Positions 1-7,981 of a stretch of DNA of 35,867 nt are shown here, one piece after another. Source of the DNA: an uncultured Rhodospirillales bacterium (GTDB lineage Bacteria; Pseudomonadota; Alphaproteobacteria; Acetobacterales; Acetobacteraceae); the NCBI GenBank assembly GCA_903893975.1, contig CAITOL010000006.1, forward strand, positions 1 through 35,867. The letters run 5' to 3'. Each line of letters begins with the position of its first letter. The first letter of the stretch is position 1. A program made the translations under genes and the position numbers. The notes beneath the pieces are model-generated. The model searched no databases, was not told the origin of the DNA, and saw only the letters and a program-made list of their open reading frames with translations.

Positions 1-847
1 GCAGCGCCACATTGCCGGCCGCATCCACCGCAATCAGCCCGCCCGATCCGCCGAGCACCCCGAGTTCTGTCACCACCTGCTCCGCCGCCACCGCGACCTT
101 CAGGCCGAGATAGCGCATTCGGCTGGCGATTTCATGCGCGGCGGCCCAGCGGATGAAAAACTCACCATGCCCGGTCGCCGAAATTGCGCAGGTGGCGTTA
201 TCCGCCCAGGTGCCGGCGCCGATCACCGGCGAATCCCCCACCCGGCCCGGCGGCTTGCCGGTCATGCCCCCGGTGGAGGTCGCGGCGGCGATGTTGCCTG
301 CCTGGTCCCGCGCCACCGCGCCCACCGTGCCGTGCCTGGCCGCATCATCGCGGGTATCGGCGCTATCGCGCGCCCGGCGGGCCAGTTCATCCTGCAACGC
401 CTGCCAGCGGCCATCGGTGAAGAAGTAATCCGGCTCTGCCCAAACCAGGCCCCGGCCACGCAGAAACTCCAGCGCGCCTTCGCCCATCAGCAGCACGCTC
501 TCCGAATGCTCCATCACCGCGCGCGCCGCCAGCACCGGATTGCGCGGGCCGAAAATGCCGGCCACCGCCCCGGCGCCGCGATCCTCCCCGCGCATCACCG
601 CCGCATCCATCTCCTGCCGCCCGGCGGCGGTGTAAACCGCGCCACGCCCAGCATTGAAATGCGGATCATCTTCCAACGCCATCACCGCGGCGGTCACCGC
701 ATCCAGCGCCGTGCCGCCATCCGCCAGCACGGAATGGCCGGCGCGCAACGCGGTCGCCAGCCCGGCACGATAGCCGGCTTCGCGGGCCGGGGTCATGGTC
801 GCGGGGTTGATGGTGCCGGCGCCGCCGTGGATGGCTAAAGTGAACAT
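1..847 (-). CDS. iaaA: Isoaspartyl peptidase / L-asparaginase (Ntn-hydrolase), 3' end outside window
   Basis: Reading the minus strand from ATG at 845-847 gives an uninterrupted 282-codon frame that runs off the left edge, so the C-terminus is missing. The N-terminus (FTLAIHGGAGTI) and the HGTVGAVA stretch at about residues 172-179 are typical of plant-type asparaginases/isoaspartyl peptidases. In this family the precursor cleaves itself just before the Thr (here T174), which becomes the nucleophile for hydrolysing isoaspartyl dipeptides and asparagine. The later TSTGGMTGK and GDSPVIGAGTWA segments are the family's substrate-binding region. A GGAG sits 7 bases upstream of the ATG, fixing the start. 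There is no signal peptide, so it should be cytoplasmic. It lies just downstream of the metallophosphatase gene, separated by a palindrome at 873-898 that may end the upstream transcript. Confidence 0.9.
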   Translation of the reverse strand, partial: MFTLAIHGGAGTINPATMTPAREAGYRAGLATALRAGHSVLADGGTALDAVTAAVMALEDDPHFNAGRGAVYTAAGRQEMDAAVMRGEDRGAGAVAGIFGPRNPVLAARAVMEHSESVLLMGEGALEFLRGRGLVWAEPDYFFTDGRWQALQDELARRARDSADTRDDAARHGTVGAVARDQAGNIAAATSTGGMTGKPPGRVGDSPVIGAGTWADNATCAISATGHGEFFIRWAAAHEIASRMRYLGLKVAVAAEQVVTELGVLGGSGGLIAVDAAGNVAL

Positions 848-872
848 GAGCGAACTCCAAAGAGAGATAAAT

Positions 873-898
873 TGTTCTTTTTGTTCACAAAAAGAACA
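873..898. repeat. Palindrome, fragment of a dispersed repeat
   Basis: Two perfect 12-base arms (TGTTCTTTTTGT and its complement) with a TC centre. It is the same hairpin that forms one end of the 130-base repeats at 5292-5421 and 26725-26857. It sits 3 bases after the metallophosphatase stop and 26 bases before the isoaspartyl peptidase start, where it could act as a transcription terminator on either strand. Confidence 0.75.
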
Positions 899-900
899 CC

Positions 901-1617
901 CTAAACCTGCAAAAACCCCACCCGATCCCCCTCGAGCACCGCGCAGGTCAACTCCCCGCCAAACACCGCCCCCGTATCAATCCCGATCCGATTATGCCGC
1001 ACTTCCGGCGCCCCGCGCGGCGTGTGGCCATGCACGATCACGGCACCATGGTCGGCTTCGCTGTACAGAAACGAATTGCGGATCGTCAGCAGGTCCTGCG
1101 GCACCTGCGCGTCCAGCGCCACACCCGGCCGCACGCCGGCATGGGCGAACACATAGCCATCAATCCGGTGCTGATGCACCAGGGCTGCAAGCCAGGCGGT
1201 ATGGTCGGGCGGGATAAAGCCGGGCCAGCTCTCACGCGGCGCCTCGTGGCTGCCGCCCCAACTGGCCAGGGCTTCCTTGCCGCCGGAAATCATCCAATCC
1301 GTCATCGATGCACCGGCACCGCCGAGTGCATCGAGCATGGTGCGTTCATGGTTGCCCATCAGGTTGATGGTGGGCAGCCCGGCAACGGGGTCGCCAGCGG
1401 CAAGCAGCGCCACCACGCCGCGGCTATCCGGCCCACGGTCTACATAATCGCCAATATGCACCAGCACGGGTTCGGCAATCGGCCGGGCCGCCAGGTCCGC
1501 CCGGATGTGCGTGTGCAAAGCCTGCAACTGGGCGAGGCAGCCGTGGATGTCGCCAATGGCATACACACGGCGATGCGGGGCGAGCCAACCCGGCGCGGGC
1601 GCGAAGTCGATGGTCAT
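901..1617 (-). CDS. Metallophosphoesterase (Ser/Thr phosphatase / diadenosine tetraphosphatase type)
   Basis: A 238-residue calcineurin-like phosphoesterase. The three metal-binding blocks are intact and in order: GDIHG (about 22-26), GDYVDRG (56-62) and GNHE (88-91), followed by a His block (FAHAGVRPG) and VHGHTPRG. These ligands hold the two metal ions that hydrolyse phosphoesters. The family includes PrpA/PrpE protein phosphatases and Ap4A hydrolases, and the substrate cannot be told from sequence. The start ATG at 1615-1617 overlaps the stop of the upstream DMT transporter as ATGA, so the two are probably translationally coupled. A longer frame begins further upstream inside the transporter gene but lacks family similarity. 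Confidence 0.88.
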   Translation of the reverse strand: MTIDFAPAPGWLAPHRRVYAIGDIHGCLAQLQALHTHIRADLAARPIAEPVLVHIGDYVDRGPDSRGVVALLAAGDPVAGLPTINLMGNHERTMLDALGGAGASMTDWMISGGKEALASWGGSHEAPRESWPGFIPPDHTAWLAALVHQHRIDGYVFAHAGVRPGVALDAQVPQDLLTIRNSFLYSEADHGAVIVHGHTPRGAPEVRHNRIGIDTGAVFGGELTCAVLEGDRVGFLQV

Positions 1618-2501
1618 GGTTTGCGGGCTTCCCGACGGGCAATCCAGGTGGTGCTGATGAAAATCACGGCCGCCCCCGCCGCGGTGGTGGCGGTGGGCAC
1701 ATCGCCAAACACCCATAGCCCGGCCAGCGCGCTCCACACCAGATCGAGAAACTTGATCGACTGGGTGGCGCTGACATCGGTGGCGCGCAACGCCCGGTTA
1801 GACAGGTAATGCCCGGTGCTGCCGATCATGCCGCACAACATGAAGAGCGCCCATTGGGTCAGGGTGGGCCAGGTCCAGTGCAGAATGGCCATGGGCAGGC
1901 TGAACAGGCTGACGGTGATGGACTGCCAGACCACAATCACCTCCGGCCGGTCGCGTCGGGACAGCGCCTTGGTAATCAGGAATGATCCCGCGAACAGCGG
2001 GGCGGAGGCGAGCATCATCAGCGCGTAAATGCCACCACCGCCCTGAAAGCGCGGCGCGACAACGATCATCACGCCGAGGAACCCGATGGCCGCCGCCACC
2101 CAACGCTCCCATATCGGCCGTTCGCCGAGCAGCAGCACCGCGCCGAGCATCACGAAAATCGGGCCGGTGAAGCCAATGGCGGTGATATCGGCCAACGGCA
2201 GATGCGGCAGCGCCATGAACCACAGGGTAATGCCGGAGGTGTGGACCACGCCGCGCCAGAGCTGGCCTTGCAGGCCGCGCGGCGCGTAGCTGGCGAGGCC
2301 GGTGCGCAACACCAGCGGCAACATCACCAGCACGCCGCAGAAATAGCGGAGAAACTGGGTTTGCAGCGAATCCATCTCGGTCGTCAGCGCCCGCATGATG
2401 GTGTTGAGAAAGGTGAAAACCAGGCCGGAGCCGGCCATCCACATCATGCCGCGCACAGCCGGGGTAAGCCCGGCAGCGGCGTTCTGCAAACGTCGCAGCA
2501 C
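1614..2501 (-). CDS. DMT superfamily transporter (EamA family)
   Basis: A 295-residue very hydrophobic protein with about ten predicted membrane helices arranged as two similar halves, as in EamA/RhaT-type drug/metabolite transporters. Examples are the early MMWMAGSGLVFTFLN helix and the second-half ALFMLCGMIGSTGHYLSNRAL segment. Such carriers export amino acids or other metabolites from the cytoplasm; the substrate is not evident. The start chosen is GTG at 2499-2501 with a weak AGG 8 bases upstream; an internal ATG about 19 codons later is a possible alternative but would clip the first segment. It overlaps the phosphatase gene by 4 bases and is divergent from the asparaginase gene. Confidence 0.85.
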   Translation of the reverse strand: MLRRLQNAAAGLTPAVRGMMWMAGSGLVFTFLNTIMRALTTEMDSLQTQFLRYFCGVLVMLPLVLRTGLASYAPRGLQGQLWRGVVHTSGITLWFMALPHLPLADITAIGFTGPIFVMLGAVLLLGERPIWERWVAAAIGFLGVMIVVAPRFQGGGGIYALMMLASAPLFAGSFLITKALSRRDRPEVIVVWQSITVSLFSLPMAILHWTWPTLTQWALFMLCGMIGSTGHYLSNRALRATDVSATQSIKFLDLVWSALAGLWVFGDVPTATTAAGAAVIFISTTWIARREARKP

Positions 2502-2565
2502 GGTCAGGGCCTGTTTTCAGTTATTGGACGCATTTCGCTGAGACTAATGCACAGTCCCGCCGGTT

Positions 2566-2590
2566 CTGGCATGCTGGCACGGCATGCCAG
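2566..2590. promoter_or_regulatory. Inverted repeat in divergent intergenic region, possible operator
   Basis: Perfect 9-base arms CTGGCATGC / GCATGCCAG separated by 7 bases, in the 211-base space between the divergent DMT transporter and asparaginase genes. Size and position fit a dimeric repressor or activator site. No regulator gene lies next to it, so the binding protein is unknown. The rest of 2502-2712 holds only the candidate promoter listed below. Confidence 0.4.
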
Positions 2591-2630
2591 AGCCCGCACA
2601 CGCGCCTGTTGGGGGCGGCTTCGGTTGGCA

Positions 2631-2659
2631 CTGGCATTGGTGGAGGTGGCGGATATAGT
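2631..2659 (+). promoter_or_regulatory. Candidate sigma70-type promoter for asparaginase
   Basis: CTGGCA (2631-2636), 17 bases, then TATAGT (2654-2659), matching the -35/-10 consensus at 4/6 and 5/6 positions. It would start a transcript about 45 bases upstream of the asparaginase ATG at 2713, downstream of the palindrome at 2566-2590. Confidence 0.35.
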
Positions 2660-2712
2660 TCGGGCATGCGGGACCCGCGTCGGGCGCCGGCGAACCACGA
2701 AAGCCATGTGCG

Positions 2713-3717
2713 ATGAATGCCACGCGTCCGAAGGTTGCCTTCCTGTCCACTGGCGGCACAATCGCCTCGGTTGGCGCCAATTCGTTGCAAATTCTCGACT
2801 ATGGCTCCAACGGCAAAATGTTGCAGGCGGAGGAAATCGTCGCCGCCGTGCCGGAACTGGCCCTGGTGGCGGAGGTCATTCCGGTGCGATTTTCCACCGT
2901 GCCCAGTTCCAACCTGTATTTCAGCGACTGGCAGTTGATGGTGACCGAATGCGACCGGCTGGTGGCCGCGCATCCAGACCTCGCCGGCATCGTCATCGGC
3001 CACGGCACCGGCAGCCTGGAGGAAACCGCCTATTTCCTCAATCTGACGCTGAAGGTGCCGGTGCCGGTGGTGCTGGTGGGTTCGCAACGGCCGATCAGCG
3101 CACTGTCCAGCGATGCGGGCATGAACCTGCTGAACGCCGTGCGCGTGGCGGCATCGCCGGACTCGCGCGGCCTGGGCGTGCTGGTGCTGCTGAACGACGA
3201 AATCAACGCAGCGCGCGATGTGACCAAAACCTCCAACCTGCGGCTGCAAACCTTCCGCACCGCGGATTTCGGTGCGCTCGGCCATGCCGATGGCGATGCG
3301 GTGGTGTATTACCGGCGCCCGGTGCGGCTGGCGGCGCCGCAGACCGAGTTCGATATTCGCGGCCTGGCCAGCCTGCCACGGGTGGATATCGCGCCGAGCT
3401 ATACCGGCGCCGATGGCACCGCCATCCGCGCCTATGTCGCGGCAGGGGCGGCGGGGATCATCTGCGCCGGCTTCGCGCCCGGTTCACCAACCCCGGCGGA
3501 TTTCGAAGCGCTGGAGCAGGCCGCCGCCGCTGGGGTGGTGGTGATGCAATGCACCCGCGCCGGCAGCGGGCGGGTGTTTCAGGGCAAGCGGCTGCAACAG
3601 GCAGGGTTTCTGACCACCGATAACCTCACGCCGGTCAAGGCCCGGCTGCTGCTGGCGCTGGCGCTGACCCAAACCCGCGACCCGGCGGAGATTACGCGGA
3701 TGTTCCTGACCTACTGA
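2713..3717 (+). CDS. Asparaginase / glutaminase family protein, variant active site
   Basis: A 334-residue bacterial-type asparaginase. The first catalytic block STGGTIAS contains the nucleophilic Thr (T13). The second block reads GHGTGSLEET (about 96-105), whereas classical enzymes have HGTDT: the Thr (T99) is kept but the substrate-binding Asp is Gly. The Lys of the second triad is present (DVTKT, K172). There is no signal peptide, so a cytoplasmic location is likely. Start ATG at 2713; an upstream ATG at 2706 is in another frame. Its 3' end overlaps the convergent DUF1003 gene by 7 bases. The family assignment is firm. True asparagine hydrolysis is less certain because of the Asp loss, although related sequences with a changed residue there are known. 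Confidence 0.88.
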   Translation: MNATRPKVAFLSTGGTIASVGANSLQILDYGSNGKMLQAEEIVAAVPELALVAEVIPVRFSTVPSSNLYFSDWQLMVTECDRLVAAHPDLAGIVIGHGTGSLEETAYFLNLTLKVPVPVVLVGSQRPISALSSDAGMNLLNAVRVAASPDSRGLGVLVLLNDEINAARDVTKTSNLRLQTFRTADFGALGHADGDAVVYYRRPVRLAAPQTEFDIRGLASLPRVDIAPSYTGADGTAIRAYVAAGAAGIICAGFAPGSPTPADFEALEQAAAAGVVVMQCTRAGSGRVFQGKRLQQAGFLTTDNLTPVKARLLLALALTQTRDPAEITRMFLTY

Positions 3718-4202
3718 TCGCGCCTGAGCACCGCTTTCATATCGACACCGAGTTTATCGAGCATCGCGATCAGCATGGCGTTCTGGTATTCGAGGTGATG
3801 CAGGATCACCTCGATCTCCTGCTCGGCCTTCACGTTCACCTCCAGATCATGCTCCGAGCGGATATCGGCGTGCCGACCCAGAATGTTCTGCCCGACCATG
3901 ATCAGCGGCATGAGCAAAATCTGGATCAGATTGGAAATAAACAGCCAGAACACGAAGGCCATCGGTGGATCGAACTGCAATGCCGGCGGGACCAGCAGGT
4001 TCCAGCCCAGCCACAGCACCGTCCAGGTAACAATCGCCAGGAAAAACCCCATCGTGCCGACGCGGGTGGTGATCCACACCGCCAGGCGGTCCAGGCGGCT
4101 CAGCCGGGACTTCACTTCGTGGCTCACATTGCGCAACGGGGTCCGGCGCCGCCGGACTTCGGCAAGGCTTGGCGGCATGGGAATGCTTTCAGGGTCGCTC
4201 AT
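3711..4202 (-). CDS. DUF1003 family membrane protein
   Basis: A 163-residue protein with a polar N-terminus, two membrane helices (roughly GFFLAIVTWTVLWLGWNLLV and FVFWLFISNLIQILLMPLIM) and the charged C-terminal block DLEVNVKAEQEIEVILHHLE, the recognisable DUF1003 arrangement (FDP between helices, QN after helix 2, then D-E-V-N-x-K-A-E). The function of the family is unknown. The ATG at 4200-4202 has GGAA at suitable spacing; another ATG at 4232 would add ten residues without a clear ribosome site. Convergent with, and overlapping by 7 bases, the asparaginase gene. Confidence 0.85.
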   Translation of the reverse strand: MSDPESIPMPPSLAEVRRRRTPLRNVSHEVKSRLSRLDRLAVWITTRVGTMGFFLAIVTWTVLWLGWNLLVPPALQFDPPMAFVFWLFISNLIQILLMPLIMVGQNILGRHADIRSEHDLEVNVKAEQEIEVILHHLEYQNAMLIAMLDKLGVDMKAVLRRDQ

Positions 4203-4272
4203 GGCCAGTTCCAGGCTCCAAAATCCTGCCATGGCTCATAGACCAGACCCGTGTGGCGCGCGAGAGACTTTG

Positions 4273-5250
4273 TTACATCAGAACGTCTCGCGGCCGCTGC
4301 CGCAGCAGCGCCTCGGCCTCGGCGGCGATGCGCTGGGTAATCTCGGCGGCGGGGGCGATGTCGTGCATCAGCCCGATCGCCTCGCCGACAAAAACGCCAG
4401 CATCCGCCGTGCGCCCGTCAGCAACGGCGGCGAGGTAGGCGGCGCGGCCGGCTTCCGCCCCCTGGCGCTGCGCCGCCTCCTGCCCATACCACCGATCAAC
4501 GAAGGCAGTGCGCAGCACCCGGCCGGTAAACTCGGCCGGCCAGTCATAGCCACGCGCGATATCGGCGGCGACCTGGCGGATGGTGCCATCCCCATTTTCC
4601 GCCAACGCGGCGCGCTGATGGTTGGGGTGGATCAGGCATTCCGGGCTGGCCCACAGGCGGGAGCCGAGCATAACCCCGTCAGCCCCGAGCATCATGGCGG
4701 CGGCCATGCCGCGCCCATCGGCAATGCCGCCTGCGGCAACCAGCACCGTGTGCGGGCTGCGGCGGGCCAGCAGATCCGCCACTTCCGGCACCAGGGTCAG
4801 CGTGGCCCGTGTGGCGCCATGGCCACCCGCTTCGGTGCCTTGGGCCACGATGATATCCGCACCGCACTCCAAAGCGGCCTGGGTGTGGGCGATGGTTTGC
4901 ACCTGGCAGATCAGCGTGCTGCCCGCGGCGCGGATGGCGGGCGCGAACGGCGCCGGGTCACCGAAAGACAGCATCATCGCCGCCGGCGCATGCGCCAGCA
5001 CCCGTTCCAGCAATGCCGGCTGGCGAGCCAAGGCCCAGGTGATAAAGCCGCAGCCCACGCGCGCATTGCCCGCGGCCGCGAACTCCCGCTCCAGCCAGTC
5101 CGCATCGCCATAGCCGCCGCCGATCAGGCCCAAACCACCGGCAGCGGTCACCGCCGCCGCCAAACGCCCGCCCGCGGCGCCGCCCATGGGGGCGAGCAAG
5201 ATCGGAAGCGGAATGCCGAGCTGGGCGGTGAGCTTGGTGTGCCAGGGCAT
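4273..5250 (-). CDS. Nitronate monooxygenase-like FMN enzyme (NPD / 2-nitropropane dioxygenase family)
   Basis: A 325-residue TIM-barrel flavoprotein. It begins with the FMN-binding segment ILLAPMGGAAGGRLAAAV and AGGLGLIGGGY, has AQGTEAGGHG near residue 145 containing the His used as a base in nitronate monooxygenases, and AAGGIADGRGM followed by GADGVMLGSR, which binds the FMN phosphate. It would oxidise nitronates or act on a related carbonyl/enoyl substrate; FabK-type enoyl reductases share the fold, so the substrate is not fixed. The start is the ATG at 5248-5250, matching the normal family N-terminus; a longer frame continues upstream through the 5292-5421 repeat and is not plausible protein. 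Confidence 0.87.
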   Translation of the reverse strand: MPWHTKLTAQLGIPLPILLAPMGGAAGGRLAAAVTAAGGLGLIGGGYGDADWLEREFAAAGNARVGCGFITWALARQPALLERVLAHAPAAMMLSFGDPAPFAPAIRAAGSTLICQVQTIAHTQAALECGADIIVAQGTEAGGHGATRATLTLVPEVADLLARRSPHTVLVAAGGIADGRGMAAAMMLGADGVMLGSRLWASPECLIHPNHQRAALAENGDGTIRQVAADIARGYDWPAEFTGRVLRTAFVDRWYGQEAAQRQGAEAGRAAYLAAVADGRTADAGVFVGEAIGLMHDIAPAAEITQRIAAEAEALLRQRPRDVLM

Positions 5251-5291
5251 GCGAGGGGTCCGTGAAGGGAAACAAGGACAAGATTTTAGGC

Positions 5292-5421
5292 CTGCTTTTT
5301 TGCAAAAAAGCAGCAAGAACTTTTGAAACTGGGTCCCGTGTGCACACGCCAGCCCCATGGTCTACGGCGAAGCTCAGAAATGGATGAAGTTTTTTTGGTT
5401 CTTTTTGTCCACAAAAAGAAC
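5292..5421 (+). repeat. Dispersed intergenic repeat, copy A (palindrome at each end)
   Basis: A 130-base unit with an 11+11 base palindrome at each end: CTGCTTTTTTG with its complement (5292-5313), and GTTCTTTTTGT/ACAAAAAGAAC around CC (5398-5421). Between them are blocks TTTGAAAC, CTGGGT, GTGTGCACACGC, TACGGCGAA and GATGAAGTTTTTT, all shared in the same order with the inverted copy at 26725-26857. It fills most of the gap between nasA (stop at 5435) and the nitronate monooxygenase gene, so its right-hand palindrome could terminate nas operon transcripts. No protein is apparent. Confidence 0.85.
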
Positions 5422-5434
5422 ACCTTACCCAATT

Positions 5435-7981
5435 CTACCCCGCCCCACCAATCAGCGCCGCAATCTCCGGCCGACAAGACCCGCACCCCGTACCCGCCGC
5501 AGTCGCGACGCCGATGGCCGCAACCGTGGTGCAGCCTTCCCGGATGGCGGCACTGATCTGGCCCGCATTCACCCCGTGGCACACGCAGACCATCGGCGTG
5601 GCCGGTGCGGCGTTGGCGGGGAAGCCGGCGAGCAGGGCCGCGCGGATGGGGCGGGTGATCGGCGTGGCGAACGCGTCGGCAAGCCAGCTGCGCGGCGGCA
5701 GGATGTGATCGGCGCCCACGAACAGGCAGGCCTGCAACTGGCCGTTCTGCACCAACGCGGCGCGAAAGCGGCCGCTGGCCGGGTCTTCCAACCGCATCCA
5801 GCTGGCATCCAACCGCAGTTGCTGCGCCAGCGCGGCGAAGGCCGCCGCCGGCGTGGTCTGGCCCGCATATTCATAACGCCAGACACCATTGGCCAGCGGA
5901 ATGGCGCAGGCCCAATCCGCCAATCCAGGGTCCAGCGGGCTGCGGGTCAGGACAAAGCCATGCCAGGTGGCGGCGAAGGTGGTGACGGCGGCGGGGGTGT
6001 ATTTCAGCTCCGGCTGCCCGCTGATCGGGTCCACCGCCGGGGTCACGGTGGGGTTGATGCGGCCGGCGCCGCACAGCGCGTCGGTCCAGTGCATCGGGGC
6101 GAACACGCAGCCGCGCCGCAACCCCGCATCGTGCCGCAGCCGCAGGATGGCGGCACCGTGCCGGGTGGCAAGGCGCACCAGCGCGCCATCGGGCTGCGGC
6201 GCATCCTCGGGATGCATGGCCAGAAACGGTTCCGGCACATGCGCCAGCAGGCGCGGGGCGCGGGCGGTGCGGGTCATGGTGTGCCACTGGTCGCGCACCC
6301 GGCCGGTCAGCAGGATGAAGGGGAAGGCTTCGTCGACCGTTTTTGCCGGCGGCCGCAGCGCCGTGGGCACCAGCCGGCCATGGCGGGTGCTGGCCAGCCG
6401 CACCTCGCCCGGCCGGCCTTGCGGGCAGGGCCAGCGTGTCGGCGCCAGGGCGTCGTATTGCGCATCGGTCAGGCTGGCGAGGGCGGAGATATCGAACACC
6501 CGGGCGCCATCATTGTCCAAGCCCGACAGAGCCGCATGCTCGCGGAAAATATCGGCCGCACCGGTCCAGCCGAAATCCTGGCCAAGCCGCGCGGCCACCT
6601 GGGACAGCGCCCACCAATCGGCCCGCGCCTCACCGGGGGCCGGCAGGAAGCCGCGCTGGCGGCTGATCATCCGCTCGCTATTGGTCACCGTGCCGTCTTT
6701 CTCCCCCCAGGCCAGAGCGGGCAGCACAACATGGGCGAGCCGGGCGGTGTCGGTGTTCGCTTCACAGTCCGAGACCACCACGAAGTCGCACCCCGCCAGC
6801 GCCGCGCGGATGGCGGTGCTGTCGGGCAGGGAAACGGCGGGATTGGTAGCGAGGATCCACACCGCACGCACCTGGCGCTGGGCGATGGCGTCGAACAGCG
6901 CCACCGCCTTCAGGCCGGGACGTTGCGGCAGCCGATCGGTGCCCCAGAACCGCGCCAGCCGGGCGTGATCGCCGGGCCGGTCCCATTCCAGATGCGCCGC
7001 CAGCATATTGGCGAGGGCGCCAACTTCGCGCCCGCCCATCGCATTGGGCTGCCCGGTCACGCTGAACGGCCCGGCGCCGGGCTGGGCGATGCGCCCGGTG
7101 AGCAGATGCAGGTTGAGGATGGCGTTGACCTTGTCGGTGCCGGCGCTGGATTGGTTGACGCCCTGGCTGAACAGGGTGACCACCTTTTCGGTGGCGGCGA
7201 ACCAGGCGAAGAACGTCGCCACTGCCGCCTCCGGCAGCCCGCACAAGGCAGCGGTGTGCGCGGCATCCGGGGTTTGCTGCCGGGCGAGCACCACTGCCGG
7301 ATCGGCCGAATGCGGCGCGAGATGGGCGAGCAGGCCGCTGAACAGCGCCACATCCGTGCCGGGCGCCAGCGGCAGATGCAGGTCCGCATCCTCGCAGGTG
7401 GCGGTGCGGCGCGGGTCGAGCACCACCAGCCGGATCGGGCGCTGGGCGCGCGCGGCTTGCAGGCGCTGGTAGAGCACCGGATGGCACCAGGCGGTGTTGG
7501 AACCGACCAGAATAACCATGTCCGCCAGTTCCAGATCGTCATACACGCCCGGAACCAGGTCCTCGCCAAAGGCGCGTCTATGCCCGGCCACCGCGCTGGC
7601 CATGCACAGGCGGGAGTTGCTGTCGATATTGGCCGTGCCGAACACGGCTTTGGCTAATTTGTTGGCAGCGTAATAATCCTCGGTCAGCAATTGGCCGGAG
7701 ACGTAAAGCGCCACCGAATCCGGCCCGTGCGCGGCGATAGTGGCGGCAAAGCCGGCGGCCACCCGGTTCAGCGCGGCGGCCCAATCCGTGCGGTCGCCGT
7801 CCACGCTGGGGTAAAGCTGGCGATTGTCCAACCCCAAGGTCTCGCCCAGCGCCGTGCCTTTGCTGCACAGGCGCCCGGCATTGGCGGGGTGGTCCGGATC
7901 GCCGGAAATCCGGCCATCGGGCGTGGCCAACACACCGCAGCCGACGCCGCAATACGGGCAGGTGGTGCGGGTGGCGGTCAT
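5435..7981 (-). CDS. nasA: Assimilatory nitrate reductase catalytic subunit with C-terminal [2Fe-2S] domain
   Basis: An 848-residue molybdopterin oxidoreductase. Cys8, Cys11, Cys15 and Cys39 (CPYCGVGC ... GRLCSKG) bind the [4Fe-4S] cluster. NSRLCMAS supplies the Cys expected to coordinate Mo, and the body has MGD-binding segments (VILVGSNTAWCHPV, VVLDPRRTATCEDADL). The last about 50 residues (CVCHGVN ... GCGSCRPEI) form a BFD-like [2Fe-2S] domain, as in proteobacterial NasA, that accepts electrons. No twin-arginine signal is present, so it is cytoplasmic and assimilatory rather than periplasmic Nap. Start ATG at 7979-7981 overlaps the upstream reductase stop as ATGA. It is the last gene of the operon. 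It would reduce nitrate to nitrite; no siroheme nitrite reductase gene is in this window. Confidence 0.95.
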   Translation of the reverse strand: MTATRTTCPYCGVGCGVLATPDGRISGDPDHPANAGRLCSKGTALGETLGLDNRQLYPSVDGDRTDWAAALNRVAAGFAATIAAHGPDSVALYVSGQLLTEDYYAANKLAKAVFGTANIDSNSRLCMASAVAGHRRAFGEDLVPGVYDDLELADMVILVGSNTAWCHPVLYQRLQAARAQRPIRLVVLDPRRTATCEDADLHLPLAPGTDVALFSGLLAHLAPHSADPAVVLARQQTPDAAHTAALCGLPEAAVATFFAWFAATEKVVTLFSQGVNQSSAGTDKVNAILNLHLLTGRIAQPGAGPFSVTGQPNAMGGREVGALANMLAAHLEWDRPGDHARLARFWGTDRLPQRPGLKAVALFDAIAQRQVRAVWILATNPAVSLPDSTAIRAALAGCDFVVVSDCEANTDTARLAHVVLPALAWGEKDGTVTNSERMISRQRGFLPAPGEARADWWALSQVAARLGQDFGWTGAADIFREHAALSGLDNDGARVFDISALASLTDAQYDALAPTRWPCPQGRPGEVRLASTRHGRLVPTALRPPAKTVDEAFPFILLTGRVRDQWHTMTRTARAPRLLAHVPEPFLAMHPEDAPQPDGALVRLATRHGAAILRLRHDAGLRRGCVFAPMHWTDALCGAGRINPTVTPAVDPISGQPELKYTPAAVTTFAATWHGFVLTRSPLDPGLADWACAIPLANGVWRYEYAGQTTPAAAFAALAQQLRLDASWMRLEDPASGRFRAALVQNGQLQACLFVGADHILPPRSWLADAFATPITRPIRAALLAGFPANAAPATPMVCVCHGVNAGQISAAIREGCTTVAAIGVATAAGTGCGSCRPEIAALIGGAG

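Noticed and set aside
5357-7657. Long plus-strand open frame (over 750 codons) opposite nasA
   Set aside because: It is antisense to a nasA frame with all cofactor motifs, is Arg/Gly/His-rich without recognisable domains, and reflects high-GC codon bias.
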